Shown in pieces: positions 1 through 7,900 of a DNA stretch of 64,000 bases (position 1 is the first letter of the stretch; every line of letters starts with the position of its first letter). Under the pieces are notes generated by a model. The model was not told the origin of the DNA. It saw only the letters and a program-made list of their open reading frames with translations, and ran no database searches. The DNA comes from Bacillus sp. FJAT-29814 (GTDB taxonomy: Bacteria; Bacillota; Bacilli; Bacillales; Cytobacillaceae). A program made the position numbers and the translations under genes. The stretch lies in assembly GCF_001510715.1 (NCBI RefSeq), contig NZ_LMTJ01000005.1, positions 548,138-612,137 of the forward strand, given 5' to 3'.

Positions 1-30
1 ACAGACAAGGTTAATGTATCCAAACAAAAA

Positions 31-104
31 AGACTGTCGATTAAAACCCGAAATCCTTCGGATTTGTCGACAGTCTGAAAGGCCCGCCATAATGGCAGGC
101 CTTT
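31..104 (-). terminator. Tandem-hairpin terminator of the YjcZ-type gene
   Basis: Two adjacent hairpins lie downstream of the minus-strand gene at 165-263. Read on the minus strand, the first (104 to 78) is a GC-rich stem with arms around GGCCTGCC and GGCGGGCC. The second (76 to 31) has 10-nt arms AGACTGTCGA/TCGACAGTCT with a smaller AAATCC/GGATTT hairpin nested inside, then a run of T. The same two-hairpin architecture occurs after aroE and near 55.1 kb. Confidence 0.75.
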
Positions 105-164
105 ATCCAATTACAGGTTCATCATTTTGTTGTGGCATAAATTGAACCAGGCTTCTTTATTGGG

Positions 165-263
165 TTACCAGACCCAAGCTGCCCCAACGATAACTAACAA
201 AATGAACAATACGACAATTAATGCAAATCCGCCTCCAAAACCGAAACCTGCACCATCAGCCAT
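165..263 (-). CDS. YjcZ-type small hydrophobic sporulation protein
   Basis: This 32-residue protein starts with a Gly/Phe-rich segment (MADGAGFGFGGG) followed by one hydrophobic helix ending in a Trp-Val-Trp tail. That pattern is typical of the YjcZ family of tiny spore-associated proteins in Bacillaceae, for which no biochemical role is known to me. The start is supported by a strong AGGAGG-type ribosome-binding site at about 271-277 on the minus strand. It is a single-gene unit with its own terminator. Genomes usually carry several paralogues, so I give no gene symbol. Confidence 0.85.
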   Translation of the reverse strand: MADGAGFGFGGGFALIVVLFILLVIVGAAWVW

Positions 264-382
264 AAATATTACCTCCTAAAATTTATTGTCTTTACTCTGC
301 CATCATATGTAAGGATTTTGTCCAATGTTATAGGCATTCGTCCCAATAACGGGGGAAATGCCTGATTTCATTTATTTTTCTA

Positions 383-411
383 TTGGACAAGCAAAATGAA
401 TCCTCTATACT
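383..411 (+). promoter_or_regulatory. Sigma-A promoter for scpAB
   Basis: A -35 TTGGAC (383-388) and a -10 TATACT (406-411) are separated by 17 bp, about 40 bp upstream of the scpA start. No other gene lies between. Confidence 0.7.
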
Positions 412-450
412 AATAATAGTCAACTTAAATAGGAATTTTGGTGAGTGTGA

Positions 451-1221
451 ATGCCTTATGAGGTTAAGATAGATGCTTTTGAGGGACCGCTTGATTTGCT
501 CCTCCATCTGATCAACCGGCTGGAAATCGATATTTATGATATTCCTGTCGCCCAAATTACAGAACAATACTTTGTATATATCCATACAATGAACGATTTA
601 AAACTTGATGTTGCCAGTGAATATTTGGTCATGGCAGCAACTTTGCTGGCAATCAAGAGTAAAATGCTTCTTCCCAAGCATGAAGAAGTGAATATCGAGA
701 CTGATCCTGAAATCGCTTATGAGGAGGACCCTCGGGATGAGCTTGTTGAGCGATTAATTGAATACCGTAAGTACAAGGAAGCGGCCCATGATTTAAAAAC
801 AATGGAGGAAGAACGTGGGCTCATGTTTACGAAGCCTCCTAGCGATTTATCCGATTTTGCAAAAGAAGTGCAGCCAATCAAGACTGATTTAAATGTTTCC
901 CTTTACGATATGCTGGCGGCCTTTCAAAAATTATTGCGCCGGAAAAAGCTGCAGCGGCCGTTGGCGACAAAAATTACCCGCCAGGAAATCTCAATTGAAA
1001 CAAGAATGACGGAAATATTGGTTGAATTGAAACAGTTGAAGGGCCGGACAAATTTTAACAATTTATTTCCCAGCCGGACAAAAGGCCATATTGTGGTCAC
1101 CTTTTTGGCGATACTGGAATTAATGAAAAGAAAAGAAGTTGAGGTCCATCAACAGGGAAACTTTAGTGACATCTTTATTGAGGCTGTAAAGGAAGGAACT
1201 GATCACTTTGGAAATCATTAA
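451..1221 (+). CDS. scpA: Segregation and condensation protein A
   Basis: ScpA is the kleisin subunit of the Smc-ScpA-ScpB condensin that organises and segregates the chromosome. The 256-residue length fits the family. The N-terminal part ([12 protein letters not shown], about residues 10-21) is the conserved kleisin segment that contacts the Smc neck, and the C-terminal winged helix (about 180-250) binds the Smc head. The 3' end overlaps scpB by 14 nt, indicating translational coupling. Gene order scpA-scpB-(x)-ypuI matches B. subtilis. Confidence 0.97.
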   Translation: MPYEVKIDAFEGPLDLLLHLINRLEIDIYDIPVAQITEQYFVYIHTMNDLKLDVASEYLVMAATLLAIKSKMLLPKHEEVNIETDPEIAYEEDPRDELVERLIEYRKYKEAAHDLKTMEEERGLMFTKPPSDLSDFAKEVQPIKTDLNVSLYDMLAAFQKLLRRKKLQRPLATKITRQEISIETRMTEILVELKQLKGRTNFNNLFPSRTKGHIVVTFLAILELMKRKEVEVHQQGNFSDIFIEAVKEGTDHFGNH

Positions 1222-1795
1222 TTGGACGGGCATACTTGAAAGCCTGTTATTTGCTGCCGGAGATGAAGGTCTCGCCCTAAAGCAAATTGCTGAGGTACTG
1301 GAAGTGACCGAACTTCATGCAATAGAAATTATCGATTCATTAACAGAAGAATACAGGAACAATAAAAACCGCGGGATTATGGTGGTGCAGCTCGCCGGCA
1401 ATTATCAGCTTGCCACTAAAAAAGAAAATGCAGATTACTTAAAAAAACTGGTCGATTCCCCGCATACATCGACGTTATCCCAAGCTGCACTAGAAACCTT
1501 GGCAATTATAGCCTATAAACAGCCAATTACTCGTGCTGAAATTGAGGAGATTCGCGGTGTAAAAACGGAAAGGCCGTTAAATACGCTGATGGCCAAAGCA
1601 TTAATCAAAGATGTGGGACGGGCCGAAGGGACAGGGCGGGCCTATTTATACGGCACTACAAAGGAATTCCTTGATTATTTTGGACTCAAAAGCCTGGAAG
1701 AACTTCCGGCGCTTCCGGAAAAGCCAGAGGAAGAGTACATACAGGAAGAAGCGGATTTATTTTTTGAAAAATTCCAGGAAACTTTGAACTCATAA
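1208..1795 (+). CDS. scpB: Segregation and condensation protein B
   Basis: ScpB dimers bind the central part of ScpA and complete the Smc condensin. The 195-residue protein has the usual two winged-helix domains, with the family signature [20 protein letters not shown] near residues 96-115. It begins with TTG inside the end of scpA; an AAGGAA sequence about 11 nt upstream supports this start. The acidic C-terminal tail after about residue 165 is typical. It is co-transcribed with scpA. Confidence 0.96.
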   Translation: MEIINWTGILESLLFAAGDEGLALKQIAEVLEVTELHAIEIIDSLTEEYRNNKNRGIMVVQLAGNYQLATKKENADYLKKLVDSPHTSTLSQAALETLAIIAYKQPITRAEIEEIRGVKTERPLNTLMAKALIKDVGRAEGTGRAYLYGTTKEFLDYFGLKSLEELPALPEKPEEEYIQEEADLFFEKFQETLNS

Positions 1796-1869
1796 TTCAT
1801 CAACTGAACCAACAAATTATGGTACTATTAAGCTGTAAGTTAGGCTAAAAACTTCTATGAAATGAGAGC

Positions 1870-2307
1870 ATGTCAATAAGGAGCGCGATTAAATTGCTAA
1901 TTAAAGAATGCAAAGGGTATGAGTTGGAAAAAGAAAAATCCAACACATCAGAGGATTTTTTTAACAGAAGTGAGATTACATTTGTCGAAGATGGCACAGA
2001 GAAAACATTGCATGTATTATATGTAAGATATTTCGATCAAATTTTCCCTGAATTCACTCCATTTCAAGAGGACCCAATTTTCGTCCAGGATGGCAAGGAG
2101 ATTTTCTTTAGGGATATTGTTGCCCTTGTTTGTCTCTTGAAAAATCCAGGACTGCGGGCCCGCAAACGTCTATATATTAATTCCAAGCAGGAGTTTGCAA
2201 CCTATTTCCAGGATATTAATTTCTCAAAGCTGCCGGAGATATTTTCAAGCCTTAAGCAAAAGAACGGCTACGAGCTCAGGTCACCGCTTGAATTTATCCC
2301 ACATTAA
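1870..2307 (+). CDS. Hypothetical protein ending inside a repeat element
   Basis: I do not recognise this 145-residue protein. It is soluble, mixed charged/hydrophobic, with no signal peptide or membrane segment and no motif I can name. No equivalent sits between scpB and ypuI in B. subtilis. The ATG has only a weak ribosome-binding site (AATGAGAG). The last four sense codons plus stop (TTT ATC CCA CAT TAA, 2293-2307) are the left end of the TTTAT-flanked repeat at 2293-2449. The natural C-terminus was therefore probably replaced when the repeat inserted, and the gene may be truncated. Confidence 0.6.
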   Translation: MSIRSAIKLLIKECKGYELEKEKSNTSEDFFNRSEITFVEDGTEKTLHVLYVRYFDQIFPEFTPFQEDPIFVQDGKEIFFRDIVALVCLLKNPGLRARKRLYINSKQEFATYFQDINFSKLPEIFSSLKQKNGYELRSPLEFIPH

Positions 2308-2449
2308 CGGGCAGTAACACCCCCACCTCAATACTTAGACAAATCGAAGAAGTATAGGTGGGGGATAACTGCCCGTAAATGTCCGATTGGTTCAACTAAC
2401 AATCAGTGGGGGATGGAAAAAACCCCCACTGATTGAAGTTTCACTTTAT
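2293..2449. repeat. bcr1-like palindromic repeat, copy 1
   Basis: This 157-bp unit, including TTTAT at both ends (2293-2297 and 2445-2449), is repeated at 15326-15482 with the same length and only a few differences. Inside are two strong hairpins. The first has an outer ACGGGCAGT/ACTGCCCGT arm pair and an inner CCCCCACCT/AGGTGGGGG stem. The second is a 13-bp CAATCAGTGGGGG/CCCCCACTGATTG stem. Size, TTTAT flanks and stable RNA-like folds recall the bcr1 repeat described in the B. cereus group; kinship is inferred from these features only. Confidence 0.85.
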
Positions 2450-2489
2450 CATGCAGCCGCAATAATGTTACAGATCCGGAGGGAGTCAA

Positions 2490-2978
2490 ATGGGGAATTC
2501 GTTAGTTGAGACTCAGGTTCATGATGTAAAAAGCTTTTTAGCCAAAACCACTTCAACCATTGAAGAGTTTTTAAATGAAACGACTTTATCAGAGTTAAGT
2601 CCTGAAGGTGAAGAAGAAAGAAACTATCACAAATTGATCCTTTCCAACTTGCGGAAACTGCTTGTCTGTAGTGAAGAAGGTTATGAAGCCTGCCAAATTA
2701 TCTTGCAAAGTGAGACTTTCCCAAAGGGTGCTGCAGAAAAAACATTATATAAAATTTTTCATCAATGTATCGAAGAATTTTTCTCGCCGAATAATGATGC
2801 CTGGTTTGAAAATAGCCGCTCCGCTTATACGGGGAGAAATGCGATTAAATTCTATCAAAATGTTTCCGAACAAATTGTTCAATTGCTTAAAGGTTTGGAA
2901 GGGGATTTTCAACGCATTAGAGAAGAATTGGAATACTATGAAACAGACTATCGGACCAAAATGGCACAATCAAAGTAA
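2490..2978 (+). CDS. ypuI: YpuI family protein (DUF3907)
   Basis: This 162-residue soluble, helical protein matches YpuI in length and position, between scpB and dacB as in B. subtilis. No catalytic motif is visible and its function is not known to me. The start ATG is preceded by a strong GGAGGGAG ribosome-binding site at 2478-2485. A good terminator follows at 2991, so it appears to be a single-gene unit separated from scpAB by the repeat element. Confidence 0.88.
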   Translation: MGNSLVETQVHDVKSFLAKTTSTIEEFLNETTLSELSPEGEEERNYHKLILSNLRKLLVCSEEGYEACQIILQSETFPKGAAEKTLYKIFHQCIEEFFSPNNDAWFENSRSAYTGRNAIKFYQNVSEQIVQLLKGLEGDFQRIREELEYYETDYRTKMAQSK

Positions 2979-2990
2979 GCAAATGGCAGA

Positions 2991-3019
2991 GGCTGTCTCC
3001 CTTGGAGGCGGCCTTTTCT
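2991..3019 (+). terminator. Terminator of ypuI
   Basis: A 10-bp stem (GGCTGTCTCC with GGAGGCGGCC, two G-U pairs) with a 3-nt loop is followed by TTTT. Confidence 0.7.
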
Positions 3020-3068
3020 GTGTTCTAAATTTCTCATTTTTTCATACCTTTTATAAGGATTTCTGGAA

Positions 3069-3977
3069 ATGGGGGATTCGATGGACCGGTTCCACGAGTA
3101 TGTCAATGAATTATTTAAATGGAATGAAGAGATGAGGAGATTTCTCCACTCCGAAAATGTTAGAGAAAACTCAGAGTTATGGGAACAGCTGGATGAATTT
3201 ACCGATATGATTGAAACAACGAACCGTGAATTATCGAATGAAGAAATGCTTGGCCTTCAAGTGAAAGCAGAGTCTATCCATAGGCAGCTGGAGCATTATT
3301 TTAATCAAAAACGGGAAAATGAAGTCGGATCCATCTGGGTGCGGGAGAAACCAATTCCGCCGGGAGGCCATACACTTCCCGATCTGCCCTACCCGTATGA
3401 TGCTTTGGAGCCCTATATTTCAGAGGAAATCATGAGGCTGCATCACGATAAGCATCATCGCGGCTATGTGGAAGGCTTAAACAAGGCGGAGTTAAATTTA
3501 AAGAAAGCAAGGGAGTCAGGTGATTTTGCCTTAATCAAGCATTGGTCGCGGGAACTTGCCTTTCATGGCTCCGGTCACTATCTCCATTCGACTTTTTGGA
3601 GAAACATGAATCCACAAGGCGGCGGAGAACCGTACGGATTATTGAAAGCTGAAATTGATCGCTATTTTGGCAGCTTTACCGCTTTTAAAAACCAATTTAC
3701 CGAGGCGGCCAAACAAGTAGAGGGGGTTGGCTGGGCCCTGTTGGTCTGGGCACCGCAGGCTAGACATTTAGAAATCCTGCAATCGGAACGCCATATGCTG
3801 CTAACCCAATGGGATACCATCCCGCTTCTGGTGCTTGATGTTTGGGAGCACGCCTATTATCTGCAATATAAAAATAATCGGGGTGACTATGTCAAGAATT
3901 GGTGGAATCTCGTAAACTGGCATGATGTTGCCATGAGACTTGAAAGGGCTGCCGATAAGAATTGGCCCGGCCGATGA
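3069..3977 (+). CDS. sodF: Fe/Mn-type superoxide dismutase with N-terminal extension (SodF-like)
   Basis: This enzyme converts superoxide to hydrogen peroxide and oxygen. The SOD domain spans about residues 100-300. The four metal ligands are visible as H125 (LHHDKHH), H173 (LHSTFW), D257 and H261 (DVWEHAYY). A charged helical extension of about 95 residues precedes it, as in B. subtilis SodF, which is also near 280-300 residues. There is no signal peptide. An in-frame ATG at 3081 is an alternative start; the upstream AAGGAT favours 3069. In B. subtilis no SOD gene lies between ypuI and dacB, so its position here is unusual. Confidence 0.93.
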   Translation: MGDSMDRFHEYVNELFKWNEEMRRFLHSENVRENSELWEQLDEFTDMIETTNRELSNEEMLGLQVKAESIHRQLEHYFNQKRENEVGSIWVREKPIPPGGHTLPDLPYPYDALEPYISEEIMRLHHDKHHRGYVEGLNKAELNLKKARESGDFALIKHWSRELAFHGSGHYLHSTFWRNMNPQGGGEPYGLLKAEIDRYFGSFTAFKNQFTEAAKQVEGVGWALLVWAPQARHLEILQSERHMLLTQWDTIPLLVLDVWEHAYYLQYKNNRGDYVKNWWNLVNWHDVAMRLERAADKNWPGR

Positions 3978-4014
3978 TCATTGGGCATTCCGTTCCGACC
4001 CATTTTCTTTTTTG

Positions 4015-4042
4015 TCATATCAAACCTTGTCCCGCATAAACT
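4015..4042 (+). promoter_or_regulatory. Candidate sigma-E promoter for dacB-spmA-spmB
   Basis: TCATATC (4015-4021) and CATAAACT (4035-4042) are 13 bp apart. They resemble the mother-cell sigma-E -35 and -10 elements and lie about 33 bp before dacB, which is a sigma-E gene in B. subtilis. Confidence 0.6.
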
Positions 4043-4075
4043 TTTAGTAACTAAAGAGAGGGACGAGGTTTATCT

Positions 4076-5221
4076 ATGAAAAAAATATGGAAGCTGATTA
4101 TTTTTTCCCTGATAGTTTCGTTAATCATGGCGAATATTCCGCAAAGGGCGGCAGCGGCGCCTGGGGTAAGTGCAGTGAGTGCCGTACTGATAGAGCAGAA
4201 ATCTGGGCGAATTCTTTTTGAAAAAGATGCCCATAAGAGAATGAGAATTGCCAGTATTACCAAAATCATGACTGCCATTCTTGCGATAGAATCCGGAAAA
4301 TTGAATCAATATGTAACAGTGAGCGAGCGGGCGACCCGGGCAGAAGGGTCATCGGTATATTTAAAGCCTGGAGAAAAAATAAAGCTGGAAGATCTTGTCT
4401 ATGGGCTGATGCTGCGCTCCGGAAATGACACAGCAGTCGCAATTGCCGAATATGTCGGCGGCAGTCTGGATGGCTTTGTTTATTTGATGAATCAAAAGGC
4501 AAGGGAAATCGGCATGGTCAACACACATTTTGCCAATCCGCACGGGCTTGACGATCATGAGGCTCATTTTTCTACCGCCTATGATATGGCTGTTTTGACC
4601 CGTTATGCCATGCAAAACAAAACCTACCAAAAAATCGCAGGCACGAAGGTGCATCGTGCTCCAAATCCAACGGAAAATTGGGACAGGGTGTGGAAAAATA
4701 AAAATCGTCTGCTCACAAAATATAAGTACACTACCGGCGGGAAAACAGGCTACACCAAACGGGCAAAGCGAACACTTGTCACGACTGCTTCAAAAGGGGA
4801 TATGAATTTGATTGCCGTCACTTTGAATGCACCGGATGATTGGAATGATCACATTTCACTGTATGAATCAGGTTTTAATCAGTTTGATATGGTCGAGGTA
4901 TTGACCAAAGGAAAAATTAACCTGCCAAAACCAAAACAATATCAAAATCATTTATATTTAAAAAAATCGATTGTTTACCCAGCGACAAGTAAGGAAATCG
5001 AATTATTTTCTGTCAAATATAAATTGACCATGCCCGATAAGAACTTGAGAACATCGGAAACGGTCGAAAAAGTGGCCGGAAAAGCGATTGTTTATTTGGA
5101 TGGACGGGCTGTCAAGGAAACACCTATCTATTATCAATACGTTCCGAAGAAAAAGAAGGGTTTGTTGGATCGTCTGAAAGAAACCTTTTCCTCGGTCATT
5201 GGTGTGAACGCCAATGGTTAA
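4076..5221 (+). CDS. dacB: Sporulation D-alanyl-D-alanine carboxypeptidase DacB (PBP5*)
   Basis: DacB trims pentapeptides in the spore cortex and so limits its cross-linking. The 381-residue protein has a signal peptide (about residues 1-27, ending in Ala-Ala-Ala). The penicillin-binding motifs are S60-I-T-K63 (nucleophile), S115-G-N and K223-T-G. A C-terminal PBP5-type beta domain (about 280-375) follows. The stop overlaps spmA by 8 nt, giving a dacB-spmA-spmB operon. A sigma-E-like promoter lies just upstream. Confidence 0.96.
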   Translation: MKKIWKLIIFSLIVSLIMANIPQRAAAAPGVSAVSAVLIEQKSGRILFEKDAHKRMRIASITKIMTAILAIESGKLNQYVTVSERATRAEGSSVYLKPGEKIKLEDLVYGLMLRSGNDTAVAIAEYVGGSLDGFVYLMNQKAREIGMVNTHFANPHGLDDHEAHFSTAYDMAVLTRYAMQNKTYQKIAGTKVHRAPNPTENWDRVWKNKNRLLTKYKYTTGGKTGYTKRAKRTLVTTASKGDMNLIAVTLNAPDDWNDHISLYESGFNQFDMVEVLTKGKINLPKPKQYQNHLYLKKSIVYPATSKEIELFSVKYKLTMPDKNLRTSETVEKVAGKAIVYLDGRAVKETPIYYQYVPKKKKGLLDRLKETFSSVIGVNANG

Positions 5222-5801
5222 TTATATCTGGGTGGCTATGACTGTAATCGGAATCGTGTTTGCATTATTTAATGGAACGATGGAAGATGTGAATAAAGCT
5301 GTTTTTAATGGTGCTAAAGAGGCAGTCACATTGTGCATCGGGCTGATCAGTGTTCTTGTTTTCTGGCTGGGGATGATGCGCATTGCTGAAGAATCGGGGC
5401 TTCTTGAAAAGCTTTCAAAATTATTCCGGCCGCTTGTCAAACGGCTTTTTCCTGATGTGCCGGCCAACCACCCGGCAATGGGCTATATGCTGTCGAACAT
5501 GATTTCAAACATGTTTGGGTTGGGTAACGCAGCAACTCCGATGGGAATTAAAGCTATGGAGGAACTGAAAAAATTAAATGGCGGAAAAAACTCTGCATCG
5601 CGGTCGATGGTTACCTTTCTGGCAATCAATACCGCTAGTATCACGATTATACCGACTACTGTGATAGCGATTAGAATGACGTACAATTCCGCATCCCCCA
5701 CGGAGATCGTTGTTCCGACCATTATCGCAACAATCCTTTCGGCAATTGGGGCCATTCTTATCGATCGCTATTTTTATTACCGCAGAAGCCGAAAAGGGTG
5801 A
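5214..5801 (+). CDS. spmA: Spore maturation protein A
   Basis: SpmA is an integral membrane protein needed, with SpmB, for full dehydration of the spore core. The 195 residues contain several hydrophobic helices and a Gate/nucleoside-recognition-type domain, visible as AVTLCIGLISVLVFWLGMM and GLGNAATPMGIKAMEEL. It starts inside the dacB 3' end. spmB begins 6 nt after its stop, and the two proteins probably act together. Confidence 0.95.
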   Translation: MVNYIWVAMTVIGIVFALFNGTMEDVNKAVFNGAKEAVTLCIGLISVLVFWLGMMRIAEESGLLEKLSKLFRPLVKRLFPDVPANHPAMGYMLSNMISNMFGLGNAATPMGIKAMEELKKLNGGKNSASRSMVTFLAINTASITIIPTTVIAIRMTYNSASPTEIVVPTIIATILSAIGAILIDRYFYYRRSRKG

Positions 5802-5807
5802 GGATAT

Positions 5808-6344
5808 ATGGCGTTGATTTCGGTAATTTCACTAACCTTTATTCCTTTATTAATTGGTTTTATTCTCCTATATGGGACTTTCAAGAAAGTGCCAACCTAC
5901 GAAAGCTTTGTCGAGGGGGGGAAAGAGGGGATTAAAATAGCCGTTTCCATCATCCCTTTCCTTGTCGGGATGCTGGTGGCGATTTCAATCTTTCGGGCCT
6001 CTGGGGCATTGGAAGCCCTCATGAATTGGATTCGCCCGTTTATGAACATGATTGGCATACCATCCGAAATCGTACCATTATTACTGATTCGTCCGATTTC
6101 TGGTACGGCTGCGCTCGGAATGACAAGTGATTTAATCGCTGTATACGGACCCGATTCGTTCATTGGCCGTCTGGCTTCTGTTTTGCAGGGAAGTACAGAC
6201 ACCACCTTTTATGTGTTAACGGTATATTTCGGAGCAGTTGGGATAAAAAAGATGGGGGATGCTCTAAAGGTCGGACTATTGGCAGATGTCGTCGGAATTA
6301 TCGTCGCCATCGCAGTGGTTGCAATTATTTTTGGAACAAAATAG
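5808..6344 (+). CDS. spmB: Spore maturation protein B
   Basis: SpmB is the partner of SpmA in spore core dehydration. It has 178 residues, the same Gate-type fold (GIKIAVSIIPFLVGMLVAI near 42-60; LLLIRPISGTAALGM near 92-106) and about five membrane helices. The start ATG is preceded by GGTGAGG. It is the last gene of the operon and is followed by a modest hairpin terminator. Confidence 0.95.
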   Translation: MALISVISLTFIPLLIGFILLYGTFKKVPTYESFVEGGKEGIKIAVSIIPFLVGMLVAISIFRASGALEALMNWIRPFMNMIGIPSEIVPLLLIRPISGTAALGMTSDLIAVYGPDSFIGRLASVLQGSTDTTFYVLTVYFGAVGIKKMGDALKVGLLADVVGIIVAIAVVAIIFGTK

Positions 6345-6354
6345 TATTGACTTA

Positions 6355-6382
6355 AGCAGGCTTGGAATAGGGCCTGTTTTTT
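6355..6382 (+). terminator. Terminator of dacB-spmAB
   Basis: A short CAGGC/GCCTG stem is followed by a run of T. The stem is only about 6 bp. Confidence 0.5.
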
Positions 6383-6516
6383 GTATGTCTTAAACTTTGA
6401 AAAGTGACGGATTTGTGTCATAATGCAGTTGGGAAAGTAGAATCATTTTCTTGTTTGCAAAAATAGAATCTGTTACTGAATAACCCTATATTAGGATATT
6501 TCTTTGAGGTGAAAGA

Positions 6517-7254
6517 ATGGAAAGATTGCAGAAAATTATAGCCCGGGCCGGAATTGCTTCGAGACGGAAAGCCGAAGAACTGATTAAACAAGGCCAGGTG
6601 AAAGTAAATGGAAAGGTAGTTACCGAGCTAGGTATTAAGGTGTCGCCTTCCGATAAAGTAGAGGTAAATGAAATACCGTTGGAAAAGGAGGTGCCGGTAT
6701 ACTTCCTTCTGTACAAACCAAGAGGGGTCATTTCTAGTGTAAGTGATGAGAAAGGCAGAAAGGTAGTGACCGATTATTTCTCGGGAATTAAGGAAAGAAT
6801 TTTTCCGGTCGGCAGGCTCGATTATGATACTTCCGGGCTGTTGCTGCTTACAAACGACGGAGAGTTCGCGAACCTCCTTATGCACCCGAGAAATGAAATT
6901 GAAAAGGTATATGTTGCAAAAATTAAAGGCATTCCATTAAGGGAAAATTTAAAAAAGCTTGAGAGAGGGATACGCCTTGAAGATGGCAAAACCGCTCCGG
7001 CAAAAGTGAAACTGCTGTCGACAGATAAGAAAAAACAAAGCTCCATCGTAGAAATTTCGATACATGAGGGCAAAAATCGCCAGGTCAGAAGGATGTTTGA
7101 GGCTATTGGCCATGAAGTTTTGAAATTAAAGCGTGAAAGGTACGCATTTTTAACTTTAAATGGACTTAAAGCAGGGGAAGCAAGGGAACTGACCGTTCAT
7201 GAAGTAAAACAATTAAGAGCCCATGCGCTTGAAGAAACCAAAAAAAATTCATAG
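6517..7254 (+). CDS. rluB: 23S rRNA pseudouridine synthase RluB
   Basis: This RsuA-family enzyme isomerises a uridine in helix 89-90 of 23S rRNA to pseudouridine. An S4 RNA-binding domain occupies residues 1-60. The catalytic domain follows, with the family motif GRLDYDTSGLLLLTNDG, whose Asp (about D102) is the nucleophile. The length of 245 residues is normal. It lies between spmB and resA exactly as ypuL does in B. subtilis and starts after a GAGGTGA ribosome-binding site. Confidence 0.95.
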   Translation: MERLQKIIARAGIASRRKAEELIKQGQVKVNGKVVTELGIKVSPSDKVEVNEIPLEKEVPVYFLLYKPRGVISSVSDEKGRKVVTDYFSGIKERIFPVGRLDYDTSGLLLLTNDGEFANLLMHPRNEIEKVYVAKIKGIPLRENLKKLERGIRLEDGKTAPAKVKLLSTDKKKQSSIVEISIHEGKNRQVRRMFEAIGHEVLKLKRERYAFLTLNGLKAGEARELTVHEVKQLRAHALEETKKNS

Positions 7255-7265
7255 AACTGTCACAA

Positions 7266-7312
7266 TTTACATCTTGAGTTAACAATGTAGCCACAGTGAG
7301 AAATGATATAAT
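7266..7312 (+). promoter_or_regulatory. Probable activated promoter of resABC
   Basis: A perfect -10 TATAAT (7307-7312) has no recognisable -35 at 17 bp. Upstream are TTTACA (7266-7271) and TTAACA (7279-7284). B. subtilis resA depends on ResD and PhoP, and a -10-only promoter with such hexamers fits activator control. No binding is shown here. Confidence 0.4.
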
Positions 7313-7353
7313 TTAGATTATCTGTGTCAGCAAAGCATTGGGGAGGGTTTTTC

Positions 7354-7878
7354 ATGAAAAAACGGCGTTTGATCATGAGAACAATTATTTTGTTTGTTCT
7401 GGCAGCTGCCGTTGTTTATACACTTTATGCGAATTTCACGAAGGATCACAGACAAAAGGTGGCAGAGGGGGACCCTGCACCTGATTTTGTTTTGGTCGAT
7501 ATGCAGGGAAACAAGCATCGGTTGTCTGATTATCGGGGCCAGGGGGTTTTCCTCAATTTTTGGGGAACATGGTGTCCGCCTTGTAAAAAGGAAATGCCTT
7601 ATATCAATAATCAATATCATCAATTTAAAGACAAAGGGGTTAAGGTTTTATCGGTTGATATCCAGGAATCGGAACTCGCCGTCAACCAATTTGCCGAGAG
7701 GCTAAAACTCGATTTTCCGATTATGATTGATCAGGATAAGGAAGTCATGACAGCCTATGGTGTCGATCTGCTCCCGGCTACCTTCCTGATTGATAAAAAT
7801 GGGAATGTTGTGAAGTATCATACCGGTGAGTTGACGGAGAACAAAATTCGGGAATTTATGGAGAAAATAAAACCTTAG
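7354..7878 (+). CDS. resA: Cytochrome c maturation thiol-disulfide oxidoreductase ResA
   Basis: ResA is a membrane-anchored thioredoxin-like protein that reduces the CXXCH cysteines of apocytochrome c outside the cytoplasmic membrane. The 174-residue form begins with one membrane anchor (about 9-28), and the redox motif is W-C74-P-P-C77 with Glu80 nearby, as in B. subtilis. I place the start at ATG 7354, after GGGGAGGG. An in-frame GTG at 7324 would add ten residues but has no ribosome-binding site. It heads resABC. Confidence 0.95.
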   Translation: MKKRRLIMRTIILFVLAAAVVYTLYANFTKDHRQKVAEGDPAPDFVLVDMQGNKHRLSDYRGQGVFLNFWGTWCPPCKKEMPYINNQYHQFKDKGVKVLSVDIQESELAVNQFAERLKLDFPIMIDQDKEVMTAYGVDLLPATFLIDKNGNVVKYHTGELTENKIREFMEKIKP

Positions 7879-7900
7879 GGGAAACAGGGAGTTTTTTTAA

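Noticed and set aside
2662-3135. 157-codon overlapping frame inside ypuI and the sodF start
   Set aside because: It overlaps ypuI in another frame, runs through a terminator and has atypical composition.
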